Below, in pieces: positions 28,514-35,889 of a DNA stretch of 64,000 nt. The DNA comes from Planctomycetota bacterium (GTDB lineage Bacteria; Planctomycetota; J058; JAJDCQ01), in assembly GCA_029260755.1 (NCBI GenBank), contig JAJDCQ010000159.1, forward strand, positions 1-64,000, given 5' to 3'. How positions within the stretch are numbered: position 1 is the stretch's first letter; the number at the start of each line of letters is the position of its first letter. Under the pieces are notes generated by a model. The model did no database searches, had not been told where the DNA came from, and saw only the letters and a list, made by a program, of their open reading frames with translations. The position numbers were made by a program, and so were the translations under genes.

Positions 28514-29514
28514 ACGACCCCGCGCCCGAGAGAGGCCGACGAGCCCGCCGGGCGCCGATCGTCCTCGGCGTGCTCGGCGGGGCGACCCTCCTCGCGTTCC
28601 TCGGCGCCGGGCTGCTGTGGCGGGATCGAATCGAGGCGCGCCGCGCCGTCGCGGCGTGGCGGGAGGAGACGTCGCGGGTCATCGCGAGCGAGCGGATCGA
28701 CCTCGAGACGCTGGCGACGCTCCGGATCCACGACCTCCTCGGATCGATGCGCCCGCGCGACGGAGATGGCTGGCAGCGGGCGGTCGCCCGCGAGTCCGCG
28801 ATCTGGCGCCTCACCCCGCCGGGCGAGCATCTCGAAACGGCCCCCCGTCCCGAGGTGCGGGCCGAGCTTCGCGCCCTCCTCGGGACGGACGACGAACCGG
28901 TGATCCGCACCCTGGCGGGGTTCTATCTCATCGTCCTCGAGCCCGATCCGGAGTCCGTCGAGGCGCTCGTCCGGGCCGCCGAGGACGACCGGTCGAAGGT
29001 GGTCCGCCTGCAGCTCCTCCGGGCGATGAGCGTGACCGGACACGCCGAGGGCGCGAGGGTCGCCGCGGGGCTCCTCGACGACGGGGACGCCGAGGCGCGC
29101 CGCGCGGCGCTCCTGGCCCTGCGCCGATTCGGCCGGGCGTCCATCGAGCCGATCCTCGCGACCCTCGCCGCGCAGGCCGACGATCCGGCGAACCCGACCG
29201 CCCGGGCCCAGCGGATCGACGTCGCGACCGACCTGGAGATCGAGTTCCTGACCGACCCGAACGTCGAGCCGCTCCCGGGGCTCGAGGCGGCGGTGGGAGA
29301 CGCGCTCATCCCGATCGTGCGCGACCGCGGGGAGACCGACCGGACCCGCGCCTCCGCCGCGCTCGCGCTCCAGCTCTTCGACGTGAGGCGCGCGATCGAG
29401 GCGCTGAAGGCGATCCGAGACGAGCCGAACATCGCGGAGCGGCGCGAGCTCCACGACGCCGCGACAAGGGCCGTGAAGAGCCTGGAAGCCGGGGGACAGG
29501 ACCAGACTCGCTAG
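28510..29514 (+). CDS. Membrane-anchored HEAT-repeat-like protein
   Basis: TTG start overlapping the previous stop; N-terminal TM; 'RAAEDDRSKVVRLQLLRAMSVTGHAEGARVAAGLLDDGDAEARRAALLALRRFG'. Confidence 0.65.
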   Translation: MNDPAPERGRRARRAPIVLGVLGGATLLAFLGAGLLWRDRIEARRAVAAWREETSRVIASERIDLETLATLRIHDLLGSMRPRDGDGWQRAVARESAIWRLTPPGEHLETAPRPEVRAELRALLGTDDEPVIRTLAGFYLIVLEPDPESVEALVRAAEDDRSKVVRLQLLRAMSVTGHAEGARVAAGLLDDGDAEARRAALLALRRFGRASIEPILATLAAQADDPANPTARAQRIDVATDLEIEFLTDPNVEPLPGLEAAVGDALIPIVRDRGETDRTRASAALALQLFDVRRAIEALKAIRDEPNIAERRELHDAATRAVKSLEAGGQDQTR

Positions 29515-29615
29515 TGTGAATCGCAGGGGTCAGGTCCAGGATTCACACCAGAGGTGCCAGGTCACACCAGCCGCTGCGACAGTTTCGCTCCTGTAACTCC
29601 TGGGCCTGACCCCTC
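29515..29615. repeat. GGGGTCAGGTCCAGG-family palindromic repeat, copy 1
   Basis: gtgtgaatcgcaggggtcaggtccaggattcacac ... tcctgggcctgacccct. Confidence 0.85.
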
Positions 29616-29672
29616 GATGTGCGTTGCACGATGTGCGTTGCAAGCATGGCCGAGGTCCCCGGTGCAGTCGGG

Positions 29673-29811
29673 TGAGGCCACAGATTTCACAGATGGCCGC
29701 GGCGCGTTCCGAATCGCTGCCGATTTCGACCCGGAGCGCCGGCCACGTCGATGAACACTCGCCTTCGGCAGCTCGAAATCGGTGAAATCGGTGAAATCTG
29801 TGGCCTCCTCA
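29673..29811. repeat. Palindromic repeat with CCACAGATTTCAC ends
   Basis: tgaggccacagatttcacagat ... gaaatcggtgaaatcggtgaaatctgtggcctcctca; at least 17-bp perfect complementary ends. Confidence 0.88.
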
Positions 29812-29854
29812 TCTACCGGGCAACCCACGCGGGAGCTGAAGGGGGAGCGATGGG

Positions 29855-30433
29855 TCAGTCGAGGGTCCAGTCGCCGTTCTCCGCGACGCTCGAGCGAAGC
29901 GCCTCCTCGAAGACGGCGAGATCTCTCGCTTCGAACAGGCAGTAGCGGACCGTCATCACGCCCGACGAACCGTCGAGGTGCTCGACGATCGCGCCGAGCG
30001 CGATCGGGGCGGCTCTCTCGACGGGGAACTTGTAGACGCCGCACGAGATGGCCGGGAAGACGACGGATCGACACAGATCGTCGTCCGCGACCTCGAGGCT
30101 CCGGCGATGCGCCGATCCGAGCAGCTCGTCTTCCGCGCCGTCGTGGGCTCCCCAGATCGGGCCGACCGCGTGGATCACTCGGCGCGCGTCGAGCGCGCCG
30201 GCGTGCGTCGAGACCGCGTCGCCGGGCGCGCAGCCGCCGATCGCGGTGCAAGCCTCGAGGAGGCTCGGCCCGGCCGCTCGGTGAATCGCGCCGTCGACAC
30301 CGCCCCCGAAGCCGGCCTGGTTTCCGCCCGAGAGCGTCCGGTTCGCCGCCGTGACGATCGCGTCGGCGTGCTCTCTGGTGATGTCGTCGAGAACGACCTC
30401 GAGCGTCCTGCCTCGCTTCGATCGCGCCCGCAT
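29855..30433 (-). CDS. Macrodomain protein (ADP-ribose / O-acetyl-ADP-ribose hydrolase-like)
   Basis: 'DAIVTAANRTLSGGNQAGFGGGVDGAIHRAAGPSLLEAC...GDAVSTHAGALDARRVIHAVGPIWG...SVVFPAISCGVYKFPVERAAPIALGAI'. Confidence 0.93.
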   Translation of the reverse strand: MRARSKRGRTLEVVLDDITREHADAIVTAANRTLSGGNQAGFGGGVDGAIHRAAGPSLLEACTAIGGCAPGDAVSTHAGALDARRVIHAVGPIWGAHDGAEDELLGSAHRRSLEVADDDLCRSVVFPAISCGVYKFPVERAAPIALGAIVEHLDGSSGVMTVRYCLFEARDLAVFEEALRSSVAENGDWTLD

Positions 30434-30440
30434 CGACCCG

Positions 30441-32585
30441 CTATCCGTCGTCGTCGCGACGCAGATCCTTCGGGGGCATGTCGACCGTCTTCGGCGAGTC
30501 GAACGGATCGCGGAGGTCCTTCTTCGGTATCTCGATCGTCTCGGGGGCGTCGAACGGATCGGCGGTCGCCTTCTTCGCCTCCTCGGGCCGGAGATCCTTC
30601 CCCGGCATGAGGATCGTGTCGGGGGCGTCGAACGGGTCCGGGAGCGCGTCGGGGCGGAGGTCGCGGGGACGCATGTCGAGGGTGTCCTCCTCGTCGTCGC
30701 GCGGGTCGATCAGCTCGAAGCGAAGCAACCCCGATGCGCTCACGATGACGCTCGCCGCGTCGGGCCAGAACGCGGGGCTTCGGACGTCGCCGAGCAGCCG
30801 GAGGTCGATGCACTCGAGCTCGGACTGCGCCGACAGGTTCCAGATCCGGGCCGTTCCGTCGTCTCCGGTCGAGATCGCGTGGATCCCGTCGATCGCGAAC
30901 GCCACCCCGTTGATCCAGTGCTTGTGCCCCTTCAGGACCGCCCGCTGCGTCCCCTTCTCGAGGTCCCACACCCGGACCGTCCGGTCCTCGCTCCCCGAGA
31001 GCGCCCAGCGCCCGTTCGGCGAGATCGCGACGACGGTCACCTCGCGCTGGTGCCCCGTCAGCTCCCGCGGCTTCAGCTCCGCCTCGTCGAGCGCCCAGCG
31101 CTCGAGCACCCCGTCCCCCCGACCGTAGACGGCGATCCGCCCGTCGGGCGACAGGGCGAGGCAGGTCCGGGTCGCCTTCGGCTCCCCGAGGTCGACCCGT
31201 CGATCGGGCTTCCGCTCCCCGCCCTCCCCGACGCGCCAGTAACGGATCGAGGCGAACTCGCCGGCGCGCTCCTCGTGGCGGTCGTCGCCCGAGACGACCC
31301 GCTCGCCGTCGGGGAGGAAGCTCACCGCGACGACCGCCCCGCCGGGATGGTTGCACACCGCGAGCTGGCGCCGCTCCGCCACGTCCCAGACCCGCGCCGT
31401 CCCGTCGAAGGCGCCCGAGACGATCCGGCGCCCGTCGGGCGACACGGCCACGCACGCGACGGCCGACGCGTGCCCGACCATCCCGCCGAGCTCCCGGCCG
31501 GTCGCCGACTCCCACAGACGGAGCGTCCCCTCGGGACTTCCGGTGACGACGTGGTCGCCGACCGAGGTCGGCACGAGGCAGCTCGCCCGGTGCCCCTCGA
31601 CGATCTCGGCCTGCTTGGCCGTCCGCGTGTTCCAGAGGCGGACCTGGCGGTCGCGGCAGCCGCTCAGGACGCGCTCGCCGTCCTGCGCGAAGTCGACGGC
31701 CGTCACGATGCCCTCGTGCCCGTCGAAGAGCTCGAGCTCCGCGCCCCGCTCGAGATCCCAGAGGCGCAGCGTCATGTCCTCCCCGCCGGTCGCCGCCCTC
31801 TTCCCGTCGGGCGCGACGGCCACCGCGGCGATCCGGCCCTGGTGACTGCCGACCCAGCGAACGAGCCGGCCGTCGGCCAGGTCGTAGAGCCCGATCCGCC
31901 CGTCGCGCAGCCCGGCGACCGCCTGCTCGCCCGACGCCGCCACGGCGAGGCACGTGATCGGATCGGCGTGACCGGCGAGCGCCCGGATCGGATCGCCGGA
32001 CCGCGAGTCCCACACCTTGATGGTCCCGTCGAGGCTGCCGCTCACGAGCAGCTTCCCGCCGGGCACGATCGCGACCCCGGTCACCTCCGCCTCGTGGGCG
32101 TCGATCCGGAGGACCGCCTCGCCCTGGTCGAGATCCCACACCCGGACCTTGCCGTCGCGGTCGCCGGACATCGCGAAGTGGAGCCGCCGCGCGCACGTCA
32201 CCCGGGTCACCGGCGCCTCGTGGCCGGCGAGCCCGTGCCAGCCGCTCCCGCCGGAGAGGGCCCACACCCGGAGCGTTCGATCCTCGCTCGCGCTGATCGC
32301 ACGCGCGCCGTCGGGGACGACGGCGACGTCGGTGATCGGCGCGTCGTGCGCGTCGAACACCTTGAGGCACGATGCGGTCCGGAGGTCCCAGACGCGCGCG
32401 GTGCCGTCGCGCGCCCCGGAGATGGCCGAGGCGCCGTCCCGGAGGAAGCGCACCGCGGTGATCTCGTCGGCGTGGGCGAGCTCGCCCCGCCCCCAGACGT
32501 CCATCAGGCGCGTCCGGCGCAGCCCGCGCACCTCGCGCGCGACCGGCCAGTGGGCGGGGGGCGGGGACTTTCGCGTCGAGCTCAT
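30441..32585 (-). CDS. WD40 beta-propeller repeat protein with C-terminal short-motif repeats
   Basis: Many repeats e.g. 'AHADEITAVRFLRDGASAISGARDGTARVWDL', 'GHQREVTVVAISPNGRWALSGSEDRTVRVWDL'; ATG overlaps the upstream stop (ATGA). Confidence 0.95.
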   Translation of the reverse strand: MSSTRKSPPPAHWPVAREVRGLRRTRLMDVWGRGELAHADEITAVRFLRDGASAISGARDGTARVWDLRTASCLKVFDAHDAPITDVAVVPDGARAISASEDRTLRVWALSGGSGWHGLAGHEAPVTRVTCARRLHFAMSGDRDGKVRVWDLDQGEAVLRIDAHEAEVTGVAIVPGGKLLVSGSLDGTIKVWDSRSGDPIRALAGHADPITCLAVAASGEQAVAGLRDGRIGLYDLADGRLVRWVGSHQGRIAAVAVAPDGKRAATGGEDMTLRLWDLERGAELELFDGHEGIVTAVDFAQDGERVLSGCRDRQVRLWNTRTAKQAEIVEGHRASCLVPTSVGDHVVTGSPEGTLRLWESATGRELGGMVGHASAVACVAVSPDGRRIVSGAFDGTARVWDVAERRQLAVCNHPGGAVVAVSFLPDGERVVSGDDRHEERAGEFASIRYWRVGEGGERKPDRRVDLGEPKATRTCLALSPDGRIAVYGRGDGVLERWALDEAELKPRELTGHQREVTVVAISPNGRWALSGSEDRTVRVWDLEKGTQRAVLKGHKHWINGVAFAIDGIHAISTGDDGTARIWNLSAQSELECIDLRLLGDVRSPAFWPDAASVIVSASGLLRFELIDPRDDEEDTLDMRPRDLRPDALPDPFDAPDTILMPGKDLRPEEAKKATADPFDAPETIEIPKKDLRDPFDSPKTVDMPPKDLRRDDDG

Positions 32586-34120
32586 CGTTGCCGCCCGTCC
32601 TCGTCGTCGTCGTCGCCGCCGCCGTCGCCGTCGTCGCGCCCGGGCGCCGGTCGGAGATACACCCGGACGTTCCACGCCCGCCCCGCGACCGTCTCCTCGC
32701 CCAACCGCACCGCGTCGGGCTCGGTCCCCGCGAACGGCGCGACGCAGACCGCCGGGCGCTGCCCGAGATCCGGCGCGGCGCCGAGGCTCTCGACGATCCA
32801 CGCCTCGGTCCCGACCGCGACGATCGGCGCCGAGGCGACCGGCTCGGCCGCCGCGGCCCGGAGCGCCCGGGCCGCTGCGATCGCGCCGGTGAGATCCTGC
32901 TCCGGCCGCCCGGCGCGCTCGCGGTTCTGCATCTCCATCGGGACCACGATGACGATGACGAGCGCCGCCGCGCAGGTCCAGGCTGCGGCGCGCTGCCCAC
33001 GTCCCCCGAGTCGGGCGAGCGCGGCCAGCCCCGCCCCGCCGAGCACCCACAGCCCCGGCTGGAGGGCCACGAAGAAGCGGTGGTAGTGCTGCTCGCCCTC
33101 GCCGATCGCCACGCCGAGGCGCGGTCGGAAGAGGACGACGAGCGCCGCGATGAGCGCCGCTTGCCAGAGGAGCGGCCTGGCGACGGCGCCCAGCGCGGGA
33201 GCGTCGCGCCGACCGTTCGGTCCCAGGGCGAGGGCCACCCCGCCCACGATCAGACCGACCAGCGCGACCAGACCCACGGCGCCCACGACCCCGCCGCCCG
33301 CTCCGACGAGCAGCTCGGCCGACAGATCGATCAAGAACCCCGGGCCCGACGCGACCGACTCGACGCCGGTGTTCCGCCCCGCGAACCGCCAGAGGCGCGT
33401 GGCGATCGGCGCGACCGCGACCACGGACGCGACGAGCGCCCCGGCGGCGACGGCGACCGCGCGCCTGCTCCGGACGACGACGACCGCATCGAGCAGCAGC
33501 GCCGCGGCGACCAGCACGCCGAGCGGGTGGCTCCACGCGGCCAGGCCGCACCCGAGCACCGTGAGGGCTGGCCCGCGACGCGCCCCACCGGGCTCCGCCG
33601 GGTCCCCCGCGACGCGCGCCCATCCGAGGAGGGCGACCGTCGCGAACAGGACGAGCAGGCTGTAGCCCCGCGCCTGACGCGAGAGCTCCACGTGCATCGG
33701 CGAGAGCGCCGCGAGGAGGGCCGCGCCCGCTCCCGCACCGTCCCCCGCGACCGCCCGCGCCGCCAGCGCGACGACGAGCACGCCCGCGATCCCGGCGAGC
33801 ACCGCCGGCAACCTCAGCATCACGCGATACCGCGGCGACGCCGGAGCCGCGTCGGCGGAGACCATCGCCGTGCTCGCCTTCGCGGCGACCGAGAAGAGGA
33901 CGTGGTTGTTCGCCTCCTTCTGGGTCGACGGGATCTTCCAGATCGGGCGGTCGAGCACCCGCTCGGCGGTGAAGACCTCGTCGTACCAGAGCGAACGGTC
34001 GAGGCCGTGACACCGCAGCGCGACGCCGAGCGTCGCCGCGGAGAGGGCGGCCGCGACGGCCGCGGCGAACGCGAGGCGCGGTCCGGGCTCGCCCCCGCGT
34101 CCGGGCGCGGGGAGCGTCAT
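32582..34120 (-). CDS. Polytopic GT-C type glycosyltransferase-like protein (PMT/ArnT-like, GT39-like)
   Basis: 'LRCHGLDRSLWYDEVFTAERVLDRPIWKIPSTQKEANNHVLFSVAAKAS...LRLPAVLAGIAGVLVVALAARAVAG...LAALSPMHVELSRQARGYSLLVLFATVALLGW'; ATG overlaps the RT stop (ATGA). Confidence 0.88.
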   Translation of the reverse strand: MTLPAPGRGGEPGPRLAFAAAVAAALSAATLGVALRCHGLDRSLWYDEVFTAERVLDRPIWKIPSTQKEANNHVLFSVAAKASTAMVSADAAPASPRYRVMLRLPAVLAGIAGVLVVALAARAVAGDGAGAGAALLAALSPMHVELSRQARGYSLLVLFATVALLGWARVAGDPAEPGGARRGPALTVLGCGLAAWSHPLGVLVAAALLLDAVVVVRSRRAVAVAAGALVASVVAVAPIATRLWRFAGRNTGVESVASGPGFLIDLSAELLVGAGGGVVGAVGLVALVGLIVGGVALALGPNGRRDAPALGAVARPLLWQAALIAALVVLFRPRLGVAIGEGEQHYHRFFVALQPGLWVLGGAGLAALARLGGRGQRAAAWTCAAALVIVIVVPMEMQNRERAGRPEQDLTGAIAAARALRAAAAEPVASAPIVAVGTEAWIVESLGAAPDLGQRPAVCVAPFAGTEPDAVRLGEETVAGRAWNVRVYLRPAPGRDDGDGGGDDDDEDGRQR

Positions 34121-35511
34121 CCGCCCTGGAGCGCTTTCTCGAGGTCCTCGCGCAGGCGACGCCCCGCGTCGGCATCGACCATCTGGACGAACGACACCAC
34201 GCCGCGCAGGTGCGCCGCGAAGTCGCGGTGCCCGGCTCGATTCTGGCTGGCGAGGCCGTTCTTGCGGACGTTGTGGATGATCGCCCGCAGCCGCCGGCGC
34301 ACCGCCCGGCTGACCCCGACGCGCTCGTTCACGACGAGGCCGGTCACCTCCTGGCGACGCCCCTTCCGGAGCACGCGCGTCTTGTCGGGGTGCACCGCCA
34401 GCCCCTCGTCCTCGACGATCCGGCGGAGACCGCCCAGGATCTTCGGGATCGGGACGGCGCCGTCGCCCGAGAACGTGATGTCATCCGCGTAGCGAGTGAA
34501 CGCGAGCCCGCTCTTGCGGGCCAGCCCGGCGAGGCGCCGGTCGAGGCGACGGCACATGAGGTTCGTGAGCGCCGGGCTGGTGCACGCGCCCTGCGGCAGG
34601 ACGCGGTCGCCGAGCGCCACGTGGTAGAGCTTGTCGCCGACGCGGGTGGCGACGCGCGGCGGCTCGGTGCACAGGAGCGCGAGCATCGTCGCGATCGCCT
34701 CGCCGTAGCCGACCTTCCGGAAGAAGCCCTTCACCCGCTTGAACGTGAAGGTCGGGAAGAAGTCCTTCAGGTCGACGTTGATCACCACGTCGTGGCCGGC
34801 GTGGGGTCCGGCGTTGCTGACGATCGACCGCTCCCGGACGAATCCGTGGGCCTCGTCGCTCACGCCCAGCCGGTCGAGGATCTGCTCCTTCACCCAGCTC
34901 TGCGCGCGACGAAGGAGCGGGCGCGGCGAGCTGATCGCGCGCTCGCCGCCGCTCCGCTTCGGGATCGTGAACCGGATGTAGTGACAGACCGTCGCGGCCC
35001 GCCGGTGGTAGGTGAGCCATCGGAGCTTCTTGAGCTCGATCCCGATCGCCTCGGCGAGCTCCGCCGCCGTGCCGACCTGGGGCAGCCCGGCGAGGGCGAG
35101 CTTCGACGCGTCGCATCCGGTGTCGGACAGCCCGCCCGAGACGCCCTCGCCGAGGAACTCGGCGCCCGCCTGGACGCGCGCCGCCCACGCCTCGCGCCGC
35201 CGCGCCCGCTCGGCCTCGCGCTCCTTGCGCCGCTCCTCGCGGCGACGCTTGCTCTCCTCCATCCGGCGCTTGCGCTCTTCGGCGAGCGCGGCCTCGGGAT
35301 CGGAGACGGTGGCGTGCTTCGCTCGGAGCTCGGCCGCCCGCCGCTGCAGCTCGGCCTGCCGGCGGAGGAGATCGGCGAGCTCGTCGGGGAGCTCCTCGCC
35401 GTCGGGCCAGAACCCGAGCCGGATCATCTCGGAGAGGATGACCTCGTCCGCCGATGACTCGGCAATGCGCCGGTAGAGCTCGGCCTTCGTCAGCTTCTTT
35501 TCGTCGGCCAC
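34117..35511 (-). CDS. Retron-type reverse transcriptase
   Basis: 'IPKRSGGERAISSPRPLLRRAQSWVKEQIL', NAxxH 'SNAGPHAGHDVVINVDLKDFFPT', 'LPQGACTSPALTNLMCRRLDRRL', 'FTRYADDITFSG', VTG 'RRQEVTGLVVNE', 'HLRGVVSFVQMVDADAGRRL'; GTG start with aaggaag upstream. Confidence 0.95.
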   Translation of the reverse strand: MADEKKLTKAELYRRIAESSADEVILSEMIRLGFWPDGEELPDELADLLRRQAELQRRAAELRAKHATVSDPEAALAEERKRRMEESKRRREERRKEREAERARRREAWAARVQAGAEFLGEGVSGGLSDTGCDASKLALAGLPQVGTAAELAEAIGIELKKLRWLTYHRRAATVCHYIRFTIPKRSGGERAISSPRPLLRRAQSWVKEQILDRLGVSDEAHGFVRERSIVSNAGPHAGHDVVINVDLKDFFPTFTFKRVKGFFRKVGYGEAIATMLALLCTEPPRVATRVGDKLYHVALGDRVLPQGACTSPALTNLMCRRLDRRLAGLARKSGLAFTRYADDITFSGDGAVPIPKILGGLRRIVEDEGLAVHPDKTRVLRKGRRQEVTGLVVNERVGVSRAVRRRLRAIIHNVRKNGLASQNRAGHRDFAAHLRGVVSFVQMVDADAGRRLREDLEKALQGG

Positions 35512-35514
35512 CCG

Positions 35515-35570
35515 TGCTCGCTTCCTTCGGGACTCGCCTGCTGCCGATGCTCGCTTCCTTCGGGACTCGC
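35515..35570. repeat. Two tandem copies (33-bp period) of tgctcgcttccttcgggactcgc just upstream of the RT start
   Basis: Identical 23-mers at 35515-35537 and 35548-35570; related copy at 35867-35889. Confidence 0.85.
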
Positions 35571-35596
35571 TGAACACGCCATCCAGGTGAAGAGGT

Positions 35597-35849
35597 GGAG
35601 AGAGAGACGAGGCCGGCTCCGCCGAACGCCCTACGTCATGCCGAGGACCTGACCGGTCGACTGAAGCGGGAGACGGATATCCGTCCCCTGTGGACCGGGG
35701 ACCCGGTCGTACCAGCACAGGGGACGGATATCCGTCTCCCGCGTGGGAAGGCCGGGCTGGTGATGGAAGAGCGGCGTGAAAGCCACCGCGGCGTAACGCC
35801 GCGAAAAGGCTAAGGTCGCGCCGGCTTCGTCGTCCCCGTCTCTCCCTCC
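35597..35849 (-). ncRNA. Retron msr-msd ncRNA candidate
   Basis: a1 GGAGGGAGAGACGGGG (35834-35849) pairs with a2 CCTCGTCTCTCTCTCC (35597-35612), 16 bp including 2 G-U; extended by GCCGGC/GCCGGC and CCTTA/TAGGG; TTAGC branch site (G at 35810); msr hairpin CGCGGCG-TTA-CGCCGCG; perfect 27-bp msd stem; lies directly upstream of the retron RT on the same strand. Confidence 0.88.
35666..35742 (-). repeat. Perfect 27-bp inverted repeat forming the predicted msd stem
   Basis: gcgggagacggatatccgtcccctgtg (35666-35692) and cacaggggacggatatccgtctcccgc (35716-35742). Confidence 0.97.
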
Positions 35850-35866
35850 GTGTGTGCCCTGCGAGT

Positions 35867-35889
35867 CGCTCGCTTCCTGCGGGGCTCGC
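35867..35889. repeat. Third, diverged copy of the 23-mer on the other side of the ncRNA
   Basis: cgctcgcttcctgcggggctcgc vs tgctcgcttccttcgggactcgc. Confidence 0.7.

Noticed and set aside
30351-33086. 911-aa + strand ORF across the WD40 gene
   Set aside because: Antisense shadow; the minus frame encodes regular WD40 repeats.
35666-35742. Interpreting the 27-bp inverted repeat as just another dispersed REP element
   Set aside because: No second copy in the window, and it is enclosed by a1/a2 complementarity and a TTAGC branch site immediately upstream of a retron RT; still worth a genome-wide check.
35595-35813. 72-aa + strand ORF in the retron ncRNA region
   Set aside because: Covers both arms of the msd inverted repeat; better explained by the ncRNA.
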